Shown: positions 26,301 through 37,258 of the stretch, in pieces
Layout: each line of letters starts with the position of its first letter
How positions within the stretch are numbered: the first letter of the stretch is position 1
Assembly: GCA_001692895.1 (NCBI GenBank)
Contig: KV748187.1
Span: 550,044 to 614,043, forward strand
DNA length: 64,000 bases
Direction of reading: 5' to 3'
DNA from: Cenococcum geophilum 1.58
Taxonomy: Eukaryota > Ascomycota > Dothideomycetes > Gloniales > Gloniaceae
Made by a program: the position numbers and the translations under genes
Notes under the pieces: model-generated
Database searches by the model: none
Told to the model about the DNA's origin: nothing
The model's input: only the letters and a program-made list of their open reading frames with translations

Positions 26301-27590
26301 TATTTCTAATATATATATTAATAGACTATAAAAACCTATAGTACTTTATAACTATAAAGCAATTAATATAATACTAAATTTATTAGGCTAAATACCTCTT
26401 ATAATTTAACTTTAAGATTATATACTAACCTAGTAANCTTAATTAGAAGCCTAACTTATTAATATAATAATTATATAACTTACCTACAAACGCCTCTAAT
26501 AAATGGATTATAAATTAATTATAAATTTTACTACCCCCTAAATACTTTAAGAAACTATACCCTATATTTTTAGATGCGGAACTTAATAGAAATAAATTAG
26601 AAATTAATAAGTAGGATATAGAAATTAATAAATTAATAAAGTATAAATATAAGAATAACCCCTAGATAGTAGATATAATAAAAGCGATTTAAATAGGGAA
26701 ATAGTAATATAAGGATATTACACTCGCCGAATGTAAAATCCGCAATAATCGGTTATACTATTAATAGAAGATAGTAGTCCCAAATTCTAAACCCTTATAA
26801 TTTAAGATACTTAAATTTGTATATAATTCTTCTATAGTAGGGCATCCTAGCTATATAAAGACCTATAAGATTATCTAATAAGTATATTACTAGCCTATAA
26901 TATATAACTATATACAAAATTATATTTAAGTATATAAAATATACGTATATAGGAAAACCTCTTATATAAAAAAGTAAGGAGTATTTTAACTATTACCAAT
27001 TCTAATACAAAGATGGTAAGATATTTTAATTAACTTTATAGTTAACCTACCTAATAGTAATAGGTTTATAAATGTTATAGTAGTTATTAACTATTTTATA
27101 AAAATATAATATATAATTCCTATAGACTTAATTAATATAATATTAGTAGCTAAATATTTTATTAAGTACGTTTTTAAGCTATATAGACTTCTTAATTTAA
27201 TAATATCTAACTACGGAAGCTAGTTTATTTTAGACTTCTAGTAAGCCTTATATAAGTAATTAAGTATATAAATATAACTCTTAATTATATTTTACTTAGA
27301 GATAGATGGTTAAACTAAAATTGTAAATGTAATTATAGAATAATACTTATAAATATACTATTCCTACCTATAAAATAACTAGGAAAAGTAGCTACCTTTA
27401 GCTAAATTTACTATAAATAATATAAGAAACGAATTAATAGGNNTAANNCCGTTNTANNTAACCTATAGATAAAACCCTTAACTTANATTTAAACTATAAC
27501 CTAAAATTAATATAATAGGACCTATAATTAAAAGGATTTAACTAATTAATGTATATAACTTTGCTAATTAAATAAAGCAGTTAATGGAAC

Positions 27591-27757
27591 TGTTGGTATT
27601 ATAAGGTGATATTACGTATCTATAAGTTGTAGGTAGTATGATGATTGTTATTATATATATTCTTTCTAATTGGAATAAGGAAGGGTGAGGAGCCTAAGAC
27701 TCCTCGCTACGCTAGTGCCGCGGCGTTACGTGACGACCGCTTGCCTTATTCCCGATA
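27591..27757 (-). repeat. 3' LTR of the Copia element
   Basis: 167 bp, same length as its partner at 33429-33595. Preceded by target copy GGAAC. Confidence 0.9.
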
Positions 27758-27969
27758 CTAGCAACTCTTTTTTTATAGTTGCCATCTATATATAAATNCT
27801 GCTTAACTAGNNTAANAAATATNNATCCTNCTTACTTACTATTNCTATTATAATATAAGTCTNNCTNTCCTAAAATTTGCCTCTTAGCATATAGTGCTTT
27901 CTTACTTAGAGTTATAGGTGGATATTATATTAGGGCCGCCAAGGCGCTAGTTATAAGCGAGCTAATAGC

Positions 27970-27996
27970 GATTTTCTATGCTAGGTATGGAAAATC
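27970..27996. repeat. Palindrome B, copy 2
   Basis: 27-bp palindrome with GATTTTC/GAAAATC arms, preceded by GCTAATAGC as in the copy at 34363. Located between the Copia RNase H and its 3' LTR. Confidence 0.7.
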
Positions 27997-30900
27997 CTAA
28001 TTAGCTGGTTAAAATTAGGGTCTATAGAATACTATACTCTTACTCCCTTTTAACCTAACCTTTAACTTATATATATAGAGTATTTATATTAATAAACGTT
28101 TCTAGAGCCTTATTTGGGTTTGCCTTTGTTATTACATCTACTAGGTTATCTTAACCGTTAATCTATTAAATCTTAAAGAGTTTTTACCGTTTATAGGATT
28201 AATAAAGTGCTATAATATCGATTATAAGGCGCTTCTTTTTTGTAGTATTGAGCTTAACTAAGCACTTATAGAGGGAGTATAAATTGGTGTATACGATTAT
28301 AGGGATAATAGGAAGTTCGAGTCGATCTATAATTATCTTTAGGGTAGTTCCAATTGCAATTGCTATATTAACTCCGCCGACCATTCCATATATCTCTAAT
28401 GCTAAAACNCTTNNNGTAANNNGCTTNCTNTTAGTTAAGCTCTAATAAATAAGATTGCTATAGATTATAAAGTTATTCTCTCTAGTAAATTCGTTTATAA
28501 TAATAATCTTATATCCTAACTAGGAGCTAAAATCTTTATTATTTACAAACGATCTATTAACAAATATAAAGAGCTTAGCAGTAGGAAGATTAATAGGCAC
28601 ATAAAGTAGTCCCTAATTGAGATGGTTTATTTGCCAGGAAAGATATTTATTTAGGGCAAGAACGTCGTTCTTAGTTAGTTCCTAGTATTAGGCGGCAATA
28701 AAGAGATTAAATAAAGCCTTAGGTTAATAGATAGAAGCAATATAAGCTCCACAAGCGCGTTACTCCACGTATCCTTACTTTGGAGAATTAGCGTTAATAA
28801 TGTTAATCTTCTTACCTTAACCCTTCTAGCGTAAAGCAATAGAATCCTTGTTTAGGGAAAGGGTGCATCCATTAAAGAGTAATAGTATTATTAAATTAAG
28901 CTTTTCCTTTAGCTTTGCTATAAGATTTGCCTTTACTAACTTATCTTCTTTAAGAGCTAAGAATTGGTCGTCTCCCAAGATAATTATATTATTAGTTTAT
29001 ATGCCAACGATTCCGAATAGAGTTCCTATAGTTATAATTAGGAAGCATAGGTTGAATATAAAAGTAGTTATTAAAAGCTTCTCTTTATAGTGCTTGCTAT
29101 AGGTAGCTGTAACGTTTCCCGCCCTAACGTCGCCATTCGGCCAAAAAGACACGGAGTGCTTGCGATATTAATCGTAAGCGCGGCGGGATCTAATATATGT
29201 ACTCTTACAGTAGCCCACTAATAGGTTCCTGCCTCTGCGATTCCATATAATGGCTTAAGCACAACCATAATCGTATCTTCGGGATATTAGTAACGAATTT
29301 GCTCTAAAAGGTATGCCAATATTAAGCGCTAAAGGTGCGTCTCTAATTGGGTATAGGCCTAAGTAATATCTTATAAATAGACCGCCATTCTATTCTTTAT
29401 TAAGGAGGGAGCTAGTATAACAATAACTCGCTAACTAGCTTGTTAAATCGTGGGAGATTATATAAGAATTACCTCCTTACTATTATCGTTGTAACCTTGG
29501 ATAATAAGCCTTAATTTCTTAAATAGGGCGTTAGTAGCTTTGCCTTTAATCTTGTTAACCATTCTTAACTTAAAGATATAAACTTCGTCGAACTTAGTAG
29601 GGTCATACTTCTTAAATTTAAAGACTCCTCTTATAATAAGACCGTCGATCTCCTGCTTATTAGATACTTAGAAAGGAGCTCTAGGAGTTATAATATGATC
29701 TTCCTTTTAAAGCTATTTTACAAGCTTAAAGTTAGCCTTCTCCTTAGTTGTTATAAAGGCCATTAATAACTCAATTCCATTCTTAATAGCGGCAATAAAT
29801 TGCTCTTTAAAATTAACAAGATATTGGCGATTTTATGATCCCTTTAGGCGACCTCTACCGCGTTGTAGTTGCGGCACATCTACTATAATTATATTAGGAT
29901 TGTAGTCGTCTTCTAAAGCACATTAATCATAGTTCTCCTTTAGGGCATTTTTTAGGGTATCCTGTAAAGGCTTAAAACTGTTATCTTTATAGTAAGGCTT
30001 AATAACAGTTAAACGGAATTAAGTGGGTCCGTAAGGCATCTAAATAGTNTAAGTTTAACTATTAATTATAATAAGTTAATATAGGCCTAACTATTCTCCC
30101 TTTTTACGCTATACGCGTACCTTAGACTAGAGTAGTAGATTAAGCGTAGTTAAGGTATTTAGGCTATTTCTTATTCCTAGTTCGTTGTTGACCTAACGTG
30201 TAGCGTAGAGATGTTATACCTTCTTCGTTGCCTTGCAAATAGCCTTAGCTCGTTATATAATAGAGGGAGATAGTAAAGAATTATTAGTTATTTAAGGGTA
30301 GGCGCTAAAGACTAGTAATATGGGTACGAGTCCATCCGGGCCAGTAGAATTATTAATGGCTTTAACAGCTATTTATAAGGTAAGTTCTTTACTAATATCC
30401 TCTAGTTCTAAAGAGATAATCTTATATACGCGGCGTAATAGCGCGTAATATCGCTCTACTTTTTTAATGCTATTATATGCCTTAATAGGAACTTCCTTAA
30501 CCTCAATTGCCATTGCCTTTATCTATTATTAAAACTCTATAGATAAGAAGTTCTTTTTTACGTTATAGATAATTTGGTTAGGGGGTCCTAGGTAGATATT
30601 AATTTAGCATAATTAAAGGGTATTCTATACGTTCCTAGCTAATATATCCTTTAAGAATTATGCGGCTTAAAAGGAGGTTAAGAAGTTAATAACTTAGAGT
30701 ACTGGCTTGCCGCTAAGATATATAACGTTGACGATGATATAAAAGTTAAAGTTATAGTTATCTTTAAGGGTGAACTTAAATCGGCTAGGGGACTTCTGGT
30801 TTATTTAGTAGTAATAGTAGTATTTTATAAGATGCTTAATTGCCTTAACCTTAACTTTATAGCCTACTCGCTAAAGAACCCTAAGTAATTAATAAACGGA

Positions 30901-33428
30901 TAGGTGGCTAAAATAATGGTGTAGTTAGCGTAACTCTAACTTAGTTAAGTGGCTTTAAGCAACACTCTTTTTTAGTTAATAAAGGAGTAACTAGAGGTAA
31001 CCCTACTTGCGTATAACGGGCACCCGATTATCTCCTTAAATAAGTATATTCTTAAGGTTATTAAGCTTAACGCCTAATTTGTTTATATCTCTAATGCAAA
31101 ATAGAAACGGAGTGTTTATAGAAATAACGTGAAAAGTAATATACCCTAAGGGGGTTTAAACCCTAATTATGCTAAGAGAGATTATAGTACCCTTGCTAAA
31201 ATGAATTGTATGTTAGCCTACTATTAAATAGTTAATCTAAACAGAGCTATTAAGCTGCTAAAGGGCTTAAACTTAAGGTTCTCCTGCTATAGATACTCCT
31301 ACGGCTCTAGTGTCTGGCATAATACTATAGAAGACGTTCGCCGAGTATCTGTTATTAAAGGAGAACGTAAAACTCTCTTTTAGCTTATTAAAGATATCTA
31401 ACTTCGTAATAAAGTGGAGCGTAGATTGGTTATTAAGAACAGTGACGGTTTATATCCCATTTACCTTACCATACTTAGTAAAGTATTAGTTAGGTAAGTA
31501 GTCCTTAATTTCTATATCCATAAGGAGCTATTCGGTCTTATTAACCTCACCCTTAAGATCTTCTACGCCTTTATATTAAACTAGGAAGCTTTAGAAGTAG
31601 GCCGTAGTAACCTTATAATTTCCAACGTTTCTTATACTCTAATAGAACTTATTATATACCTCCTTTCGCTTATTAAGGGAGTGTCTAGTTAACTAGTAAT
31701 TTGGCTTTTTATAAACTTAGTACTTTTTCTAGCGATTATTTTGAAATAAACCTCCACAAGGACCTCTATAATTGCCTTATAGTTAACGTTAATTATACCC
31801 TTTACCGTATTCCCTACCACGGCCACTATATATTTAGTTAGTTTAGTTATAATCGTATTAGTTGGGAATACTTAGTTAGGTAAGGTTTTTGGTATAAAAC
31901 TGTTAAGATTCTTATATTCGTATCGCAGTACCTATAGCGGAGCGTAGCTTGGTATATACTCCTTTAAACATATCTATAGGTTTATATAGCGCTAAATTAC
32001 ACTTAGGAACGCTATAGCAGGCTAAGATAACCTAGTCCCTTAGGCTATTCTTATTTTAGTAAGTTTCGGTAAAGCTATATTGGATTTTCTGGAGTTTATT
32101 AAAGAGTAGTTAAAGGTACTCTAAATAAGTCTTTATTAAGTTAGAAGCGATAACTCTTTAGAATATAGTCTCCCGCTATTTAGATATATAAAGCTGGCGA
32201 TTTTTATTAGTTTTAAAGTGGGCTCTAGTGAGCTAAAGTATTATATTAAAGCTATAATTTCTACCCGCAATATAGTTGTAATAAAATGTCGCCGCCCGTC
32301 CCTTTAATATAACCGAGAAAGCATAATAAAACTAGTGGCATTGGATTCCGACCTTACTATAGCAGTTATAAAAGACCTGTAGTTTTGTTCTAAGTATATT
32401 ATACAGTTCTCCTCTAAACTTCTTCTCCTCGTCCAAATATATCTTTATTAGATTTATGACTTCTCGTAGTAGAGGCTTACTGGTTGGCTAGGGTAGAGGA
32501 GCTAGAGGCGGCGGAGGTGGAGGAAGAGTACCTTTAGGTAGGAGAGCACCTCTAGGTGGAAGAGCACCTTTAGGTGGGATAGTAGCGTTCTAGGGGTTTT
32601 GTTCTGAATTAAAGTTGCCTTTTAAAGAATATAGGTTAGTTCTGGGTTTCCGTAGTTAACGTATAATCTTAGCTTTCGTCTATACTAGTTCTTCTATACT
32701 AATAATAACGGCCTAGATATTACTGGTAATTGGGTTACCGTTTTTAGTAATATATACCCTATTTCTACGGAGGAAGTCTTAAAAATCCTAAACAATATTA
32801 ATATTGCTAAGTGCCTAGGTGTTAGCGGTCTATCCTATAAAATCCTCCCTAAAATATTCCTATAGCTATAGATCGGTATAGTGTCTACTTTAGTAGAATA
32901 TAATACGGTGTAGGAGAAAGCCGTTAACTTATTTTGCGGTATAAGTTATTATGTTAATAGTAAATTCGTTCTAATCTTTATTAATAAGTTTTGCGTATAA
33001 AGCTACCCCTAGTGGTAAGGAGTCTTCCTAGTCGTTTAAGGTAGGCGTAGCCATATTTTCGGGGGGAGGGAAGTATTATTAGGGTAGGAATTGTCGTTTG
33101 GTACGTGTTTATTGTTTAGTACGCATTTATGACGTGTATTTACGATTATAGGGCTTAAGACTAGTTCTAGCCTTAAATCGCGAAGACTTATAAAGCGTGT
33201 TGTTTTACGTAATAGACGCAAGAATCTGTAATCTAAGAAAGGCTTAGGACCAGTTCTGGCCTTTAGATCCTTAGATTCGTGAAAGAGTTCTATTTAAGGT
33301 TTAGGACCAGTTCTGACCTTAAAAGACAGCTTCCTCTAGCACGAGTAGCACTAGTATAGTAGCTTGTCTCTTCTTGGTGGAATACCTAGCTATTCTATAG
33401 TATAACAGTAAAGTTAACCACTAATCAG

Positions 33429-33595
33429 TGTTAGTATTACAAGGTGATATCACGTATCTACAAGTTGTAGGTAGTATGATGATTGTTATTATATATATTC
33501 TTTCTAATTAGAATAAGGAAGGGCGAGGAGCCTAAGACTCCTCGCCACGCTAGTGCTGTGGCGTCACGTGACGACCGCTTGCCTTATTCCCGACA
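33429..33595 (-). repeat. 5' LTR of the Copia element
   Basis: 167 bp, starts TGTTAG and ends CGACA. Followed by target copy GGAAC. Confidence 0.9.
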
Positions 33596-34259
33596 GGAAC
33601 TATTATAAAGTAAATTAGCGTACGCTTAAATAGTATAGGAATAGTATATAAAAAAAAAACAAGCTCCTACGTGGGACTTTAAGGAAGGTAATATAGTTTG
33701 CCTAAATATATAAAATCTAAAGACTTAATAACCCTTAAAGAAACTAGACTAGAAGTTTATGGGCCTATACTAAATTAAAAAGAAACTAAGCTAGTACGCT
33801 TATAAGCTTAAACTACTAACTAAGATAAAAATATATCTAACGTTTTATATAAATTTGCTATAATCGTTAAAGAGTAAACCTATAACTTGCGAAGTGCTAC
33901 TGCTACCTCCTATAATTATTAATAATGGTAATAGTTCTTACTTTATTAACTTAATTAATAATATATAATAGAAAACACAATCTAAATAATTTAAACTCCT
34001 TATTAAGTAGGAAAAATATAAAATATAAACTTAGGAAACCTATAAGCAGATTAAGACTAACGCGCCTTCCCTAGTAAAAGAATTCTATAAAGACTATCCT
34101 TTACGGCCTACTTTAGCTAGATAGATATAATATAAAGGTAAATAACTGCCACCTAATATAAATATACGAAATATAATAGCAGAAAGCTTAAAATTAAAAA
34201 GAACTTAAAATATATTATAATATTTATAATATAATTATATAATACGCAAGATATTAAAG

Positions 34260-34282
34260 AACTTTAACTGCTAGTTAAAGTT
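34260..34282. repeat. Palindrome A, copy 2
   Basis: 23-bp palindrome with AACTTTAAC/GTTAAAGTT arms, followed by ATCTAATTAG. It lies 80 bases before palindrome B in the 3' non-coding part of the family-A Gypsy. Confidence 0.7.
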
Positions 34283-34362
34283 ATCTAATTAGTTAGATCT
34301 GCCTTGCTAAGACCTATTATAAAGATATTAGTTCTGCTTACCGCCTTAACTAAGCTAATAGC

Positions 34363-34389
34363 GATTTTCTATCCTAGGGATGGAAAATC
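34363..34389. repeat. Palindrome B, copy 3
   Basis: 27-bp palindrome with GATTTTC/GAAAATC arms, preceded by a leader containing GCTTACCGCC as in copy 1. Confidence 0.7.
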
Positions 34390-34521
34390 CTAATTGGCCT
34401 ATTTAATAATAGAATTAGTAAAAACTTTATACCGCTACCTAACATAACTATATAAACGTAATAAGTTATAAGTCTTAACTAAAATTAAATTATTTGGACC
34501 TTTAGCTAAAAGGGGGGGTAC

Positions 34522-34825
34522 TATAACGAGACTGGCCTAGTTATAGTAGGAATGTCTTAGTAAAACACTCAATAGATAAATTCTAACGCTTTAACTAAAT
34601 TCTGCTAAATTAATTAAATTTTACTAAAGTCCGTCGAAAACCACGTGTATATATGCGTACGCATTGACCACTAAGCCCCTAACTATTTAATTATATAATT
34701 CTCTTATTATTCCTTTCTCTTCTTTACGCAACGTCTTGTTCTTAGCGAGAGCTATATACCCTTAGATTTAGATAGAATTTATATTATTCCTTTAAATCTT
34801 CCCTAAAGTCTCTTCGCGCCCTTAT
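34522..34825 (+). repeat. 3' LTR of family-A Gypsy, copy 1
   Basis: Begins TATAACGAGAC after a G-rich polypurine tract and aligns along its length with the LTR at 62203-62555. Similarity stops at 34825, about ten bases before the expected LTR end, where the next relic begins. Confidence 0.8.
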
Positions 34826-36107
34826 AAGTCCCTAGTTTATATTAGATTTCTAGAATAAACTCTACCGTATCCTTAGGATTAAGATTAAACTCTTTACTAT
34901 ATTTTACCCTTAAACGGATGGCTAAACTAAGATTATAAACTAGTATCTTAACTAGCAACTACGCCCCTTTATAGACTACTATTAGGACAACTAGTTGGAA
35001 TTACTACCTATAATAGACTACGCGCAGCTTATACTCCCCTATAATAGTATAAGGATATCGCCATTTAAACTACTTAATAGGTATATACCCCAAACGTTCT
35101 TTAATTAGAATAGGCCTACTAAACCTACTATAGCTCGCGAATGCCTTAGCCGCGAAGAGGCCTAGGTATTTGCTAAGAGAATATATAGAGCCTAGGAGAC
35201 CGCCCAAATAATTATAAAAAAGGCGTAAGAGAAGGAGTCTAGTGTAAATTAATATTATCGCAAGGTAGACTTCTAAGTAGGAGATAAGGTATAGGTGTTA
35301 ATAATAAATAAAAAACCTAGAGGCTAAGCTATAAGCTAAACTATTAAATAGCTAGTCTATATAAGATTCTTTAAAAAGTAGGACACTTTTTTAAGGTTAA
35401 GCTACTAAAATTAATAAAGATCTACCCCGTTTTTTTCCTAAACTAGCTATAAAAAGCTACGAATAATCTATTACCTAGGTAATATAACAACCCCCTATTA
35501 CCAATCTAGATTGCAGAGAATAAAGAATAGAAAATTAAAGAAATCCTAGCGGTTAAAAAGGACTATAAGGTCTTAAAATACTATATAAGCTAGGTAGGCT
35601 ATAATAAAGACCTAGAATAGTATCCTACATCTAACTTTAAGTACTCCCCCTATAAGCTGCGGGACTTCTACCTAGCCTACCCTAACCTCCCTAGACTACT
35701 ACGCAAATTAGATAACTAGATTAAGTGCTAGGAAGAAGGGTTAGATAGCTATAATAATTTAGATAATAATAAGGAGCTTAGATAACGCCTAAGGGCAGGC
35801 TTTTTTAGGAAGGGGGGGGGGGTGATATAATGGTGCTAAAGCGCGTTACCTGCTAAGTTCTGCTATATTCTACCACCTATTATATTATTGTATACTATTT
35901 AGTACTATCGTATACTATCTAGTACTATTTCTTACTATTAGCTCGCCTACTATTAGCTCGTCTACTGCTAGCGCCCTAGCGGCTTATGCTACCTATTTGT
36001 TAACACTAGCCCTCGCGACCCCCTTTCCTTCTCCTTAGCTTAGTATTTTTATTAGATAGCAATCCACAAGCTTTAGTTTAGAGGCATTTATATAAGCCGT
36101 TATAATA
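34826..36107 (+). mobile_element. 3' fragment of a chromodomain Gypsy with a probable LTR
   Basis: Starts abruptly inside an integrase core (about 34850-34960), continues through the GPY/F-like region (about 35240-35460) and ends in a well-preserved chromodomain (about 35540-35700). A polypurine tract of eleven G follows (about 35812-35822). The LTR-like sequence 35823-36107 then begins TGATATAAT and ends TATAATA. The integrase and chromodomain class it with chromoviruses, Gypsy elements that target heterochromatin through the chromodomain. It resembles the complete element at 41246-47159 but is a separate copy or subfamily. The 5' part is missing and the remainder is broken several times. 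Confidence 0.75.
35823..36107 (+). repeat. Probable LTR
   Basis: Follows a polypurine tract directly. Its ends are RIP-degraded versions of inverted termini. No second copy was found in the window, so it could be the 3' LTR of the fragment to the left, the 5' LTR of the Gypsy body to the right, or both. Confidence 0.5.
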
Positions 36108-36661
36108 TTAAACCTAAAGAATAATCTAATACCTATACTTAACCTACGCCGCTAATTAATTCTAGGAGAATTTAATTTATTAGCCCTAGCCTTAACCCCT
36201 AAGAGGAAGCCTAGTGGCTTAAAAGATTACAATAACCTTAAGGAGGTAGACACTAATAATATCTTATTTTTTATTAACTATATAACTATAGATAAATAAG
36301 CGGAAGAGCTACTACCTATTAAGATTAAAATATAAGACGCCGAGATATTTATAAAAATAGTAGTATAAAAACCTAATAAATACTACCGCCTTTTATAGAA
36401 CTACTACCTAAAGCTTATATAAGCTAAGATACGTACTACCTAAGATCGCGATATTATCTAAGACCTATAAGCTTTAAGGCGCCCGCTAATAACACATGCT
36501 AAAAGACTAAAGATAACTTCTATATGTCTAAACGCAATATCTAACGGTTAAAGAAGGCTAAGATTATACTTATTACTACGGTTACTAAAAAAGAGGATAT
36601 AATTAAATACCTATAATCTTAGCTTAATAAGCATATTTATAATAACGCTAGATACCTCTTT

Positions 36662-37258
36662 CCTCAGCAAGCTTAGACGTGAATTTGATTGGAGCGGATG
36701 TTCCTTTAGCCCGTTAATAAGTTAACTAACGTCCACCAAAATCACGTCTGAGAGCGTTTGGCGAGTTTTATTAAAAGCATAAGTAAAAATCTTAGTTTTG
36801 GCAATTTTATAAGGGGATTTCCTCTACAATATAATAAAATTAAGTCTTTAAAAGTTAATATATAAATTTTGGGGAGCTACTTTATATAAAGGGCTTTAAA
36901 TTGCATTATCCCCTCCCAAATCTGAGATTAATTTTATTAAAGTTAAATTTCCTATTATTAAAAGCATAAGCACTTTTTATATAGGCCCGTACGGGCCTAT
37001 ATAAAAATATAAAAAGCCTAAAATCTTATAATCTATAGAGCTTAATCTTCTAAGTAATTTGATATAATTTTTACCTTAAATTATGTTGTGGGGATGTTGA
37101 ATAATTTTGTTGGGGTTTATGAGTTTTCCTTACTAAAAATGCTTGTGTTTCTATACAAATCTCGCCAAAGTGCCTCAGACTAAGAAATCGATCAAATATC
37201 CGAAGGAGATTAGCGCGCCAGCGTAGTTAATTTCTTAGTCTAAGCTTCTGAGGTAAAG
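36662..37258. mobile_element. Non-autonomous TIR DNA element (possible MULE-type MITE)
   Basis: About 600 bp bounded by long imperfect inverted repeats. The left end CCTCAGCAAGCTTAGAC matches the complement of the right end (CCTCAGAAGCTTAGAC). A second inner match (CTGAG..C.TTTGGCGAG) shows the inverted repeats reach about 130 bp. The flanks read ATACCTCTTT and ATATCTCTTT, which may be a 10-bp target duplication as in Mutator-like elements. A TA duplication with slightly longer ends is also possible. No transposase is encoded. Composition is less RIP-affected than the host Gypsy, so it is probably younger or too short to be an efficient RIP target. Confidence 0.65.

Larger units (their letters stand above)
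27591..33595 (-). mobile_element. Ty1/Copia LTR retrotransposon relic, full length
   Basis: Two 167-bp LTRs (27591-27757, 33429-33595), TG...CA, differ only by transitions. They are flanked by the 5-bp target duplication GGAAC (27586-27590, 33596-33600). Coding is on the minus strand: gag at about 33300-31800, integrase at about 31500-30300, reverse transcriptase at about 29900-28550 and RNase H at about 28400-28100. The domain order, integrase before reverse transcriptase, defines Copia. The best-preserved part is the RNase H stretch at 28199-28384. The element is a RIP-killed fossil with many tens of breaks, inserted in the integrase of the family-A Gypsy. The non-coding stretch next to its 3' LTR contains palindrome B. 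Confidence 0.9.
23311..34825 (+). mobile_element. Ty3/Gypsy relic (family A, copy 1), 5'-truncated, split by Copia
   Basis: Alignable with the copy that starts at 62203, from which it is clear that the 5' LTR and about 150 bases of leader are absent here. Plus-strand order: gag (23311-24300) with a CCHC knuckle near 24190-24235; protease with a DSGAT motif near 24525; reverse transcriptase (about 25200-25850); RNase H (about 26050-26420); integrase (about 26700-27590). The integrase resumes after the Copia insertion at 33601 with its C-terminal GPY/F-like part to about 33800. A polypurine tract (34508-34520) precedes the 3' LTR (34522-34825). The element is a fossil with many tens of breaks. 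Clusters of ambiguous bases lie in its integrase region. Confidence 0.85.

Noticed and set aside
33036-33221. 61-codon minus-strand open frame as a small gene
   Set aside because: Lies in the degraded gag region of the Copia relic; no independent signal.
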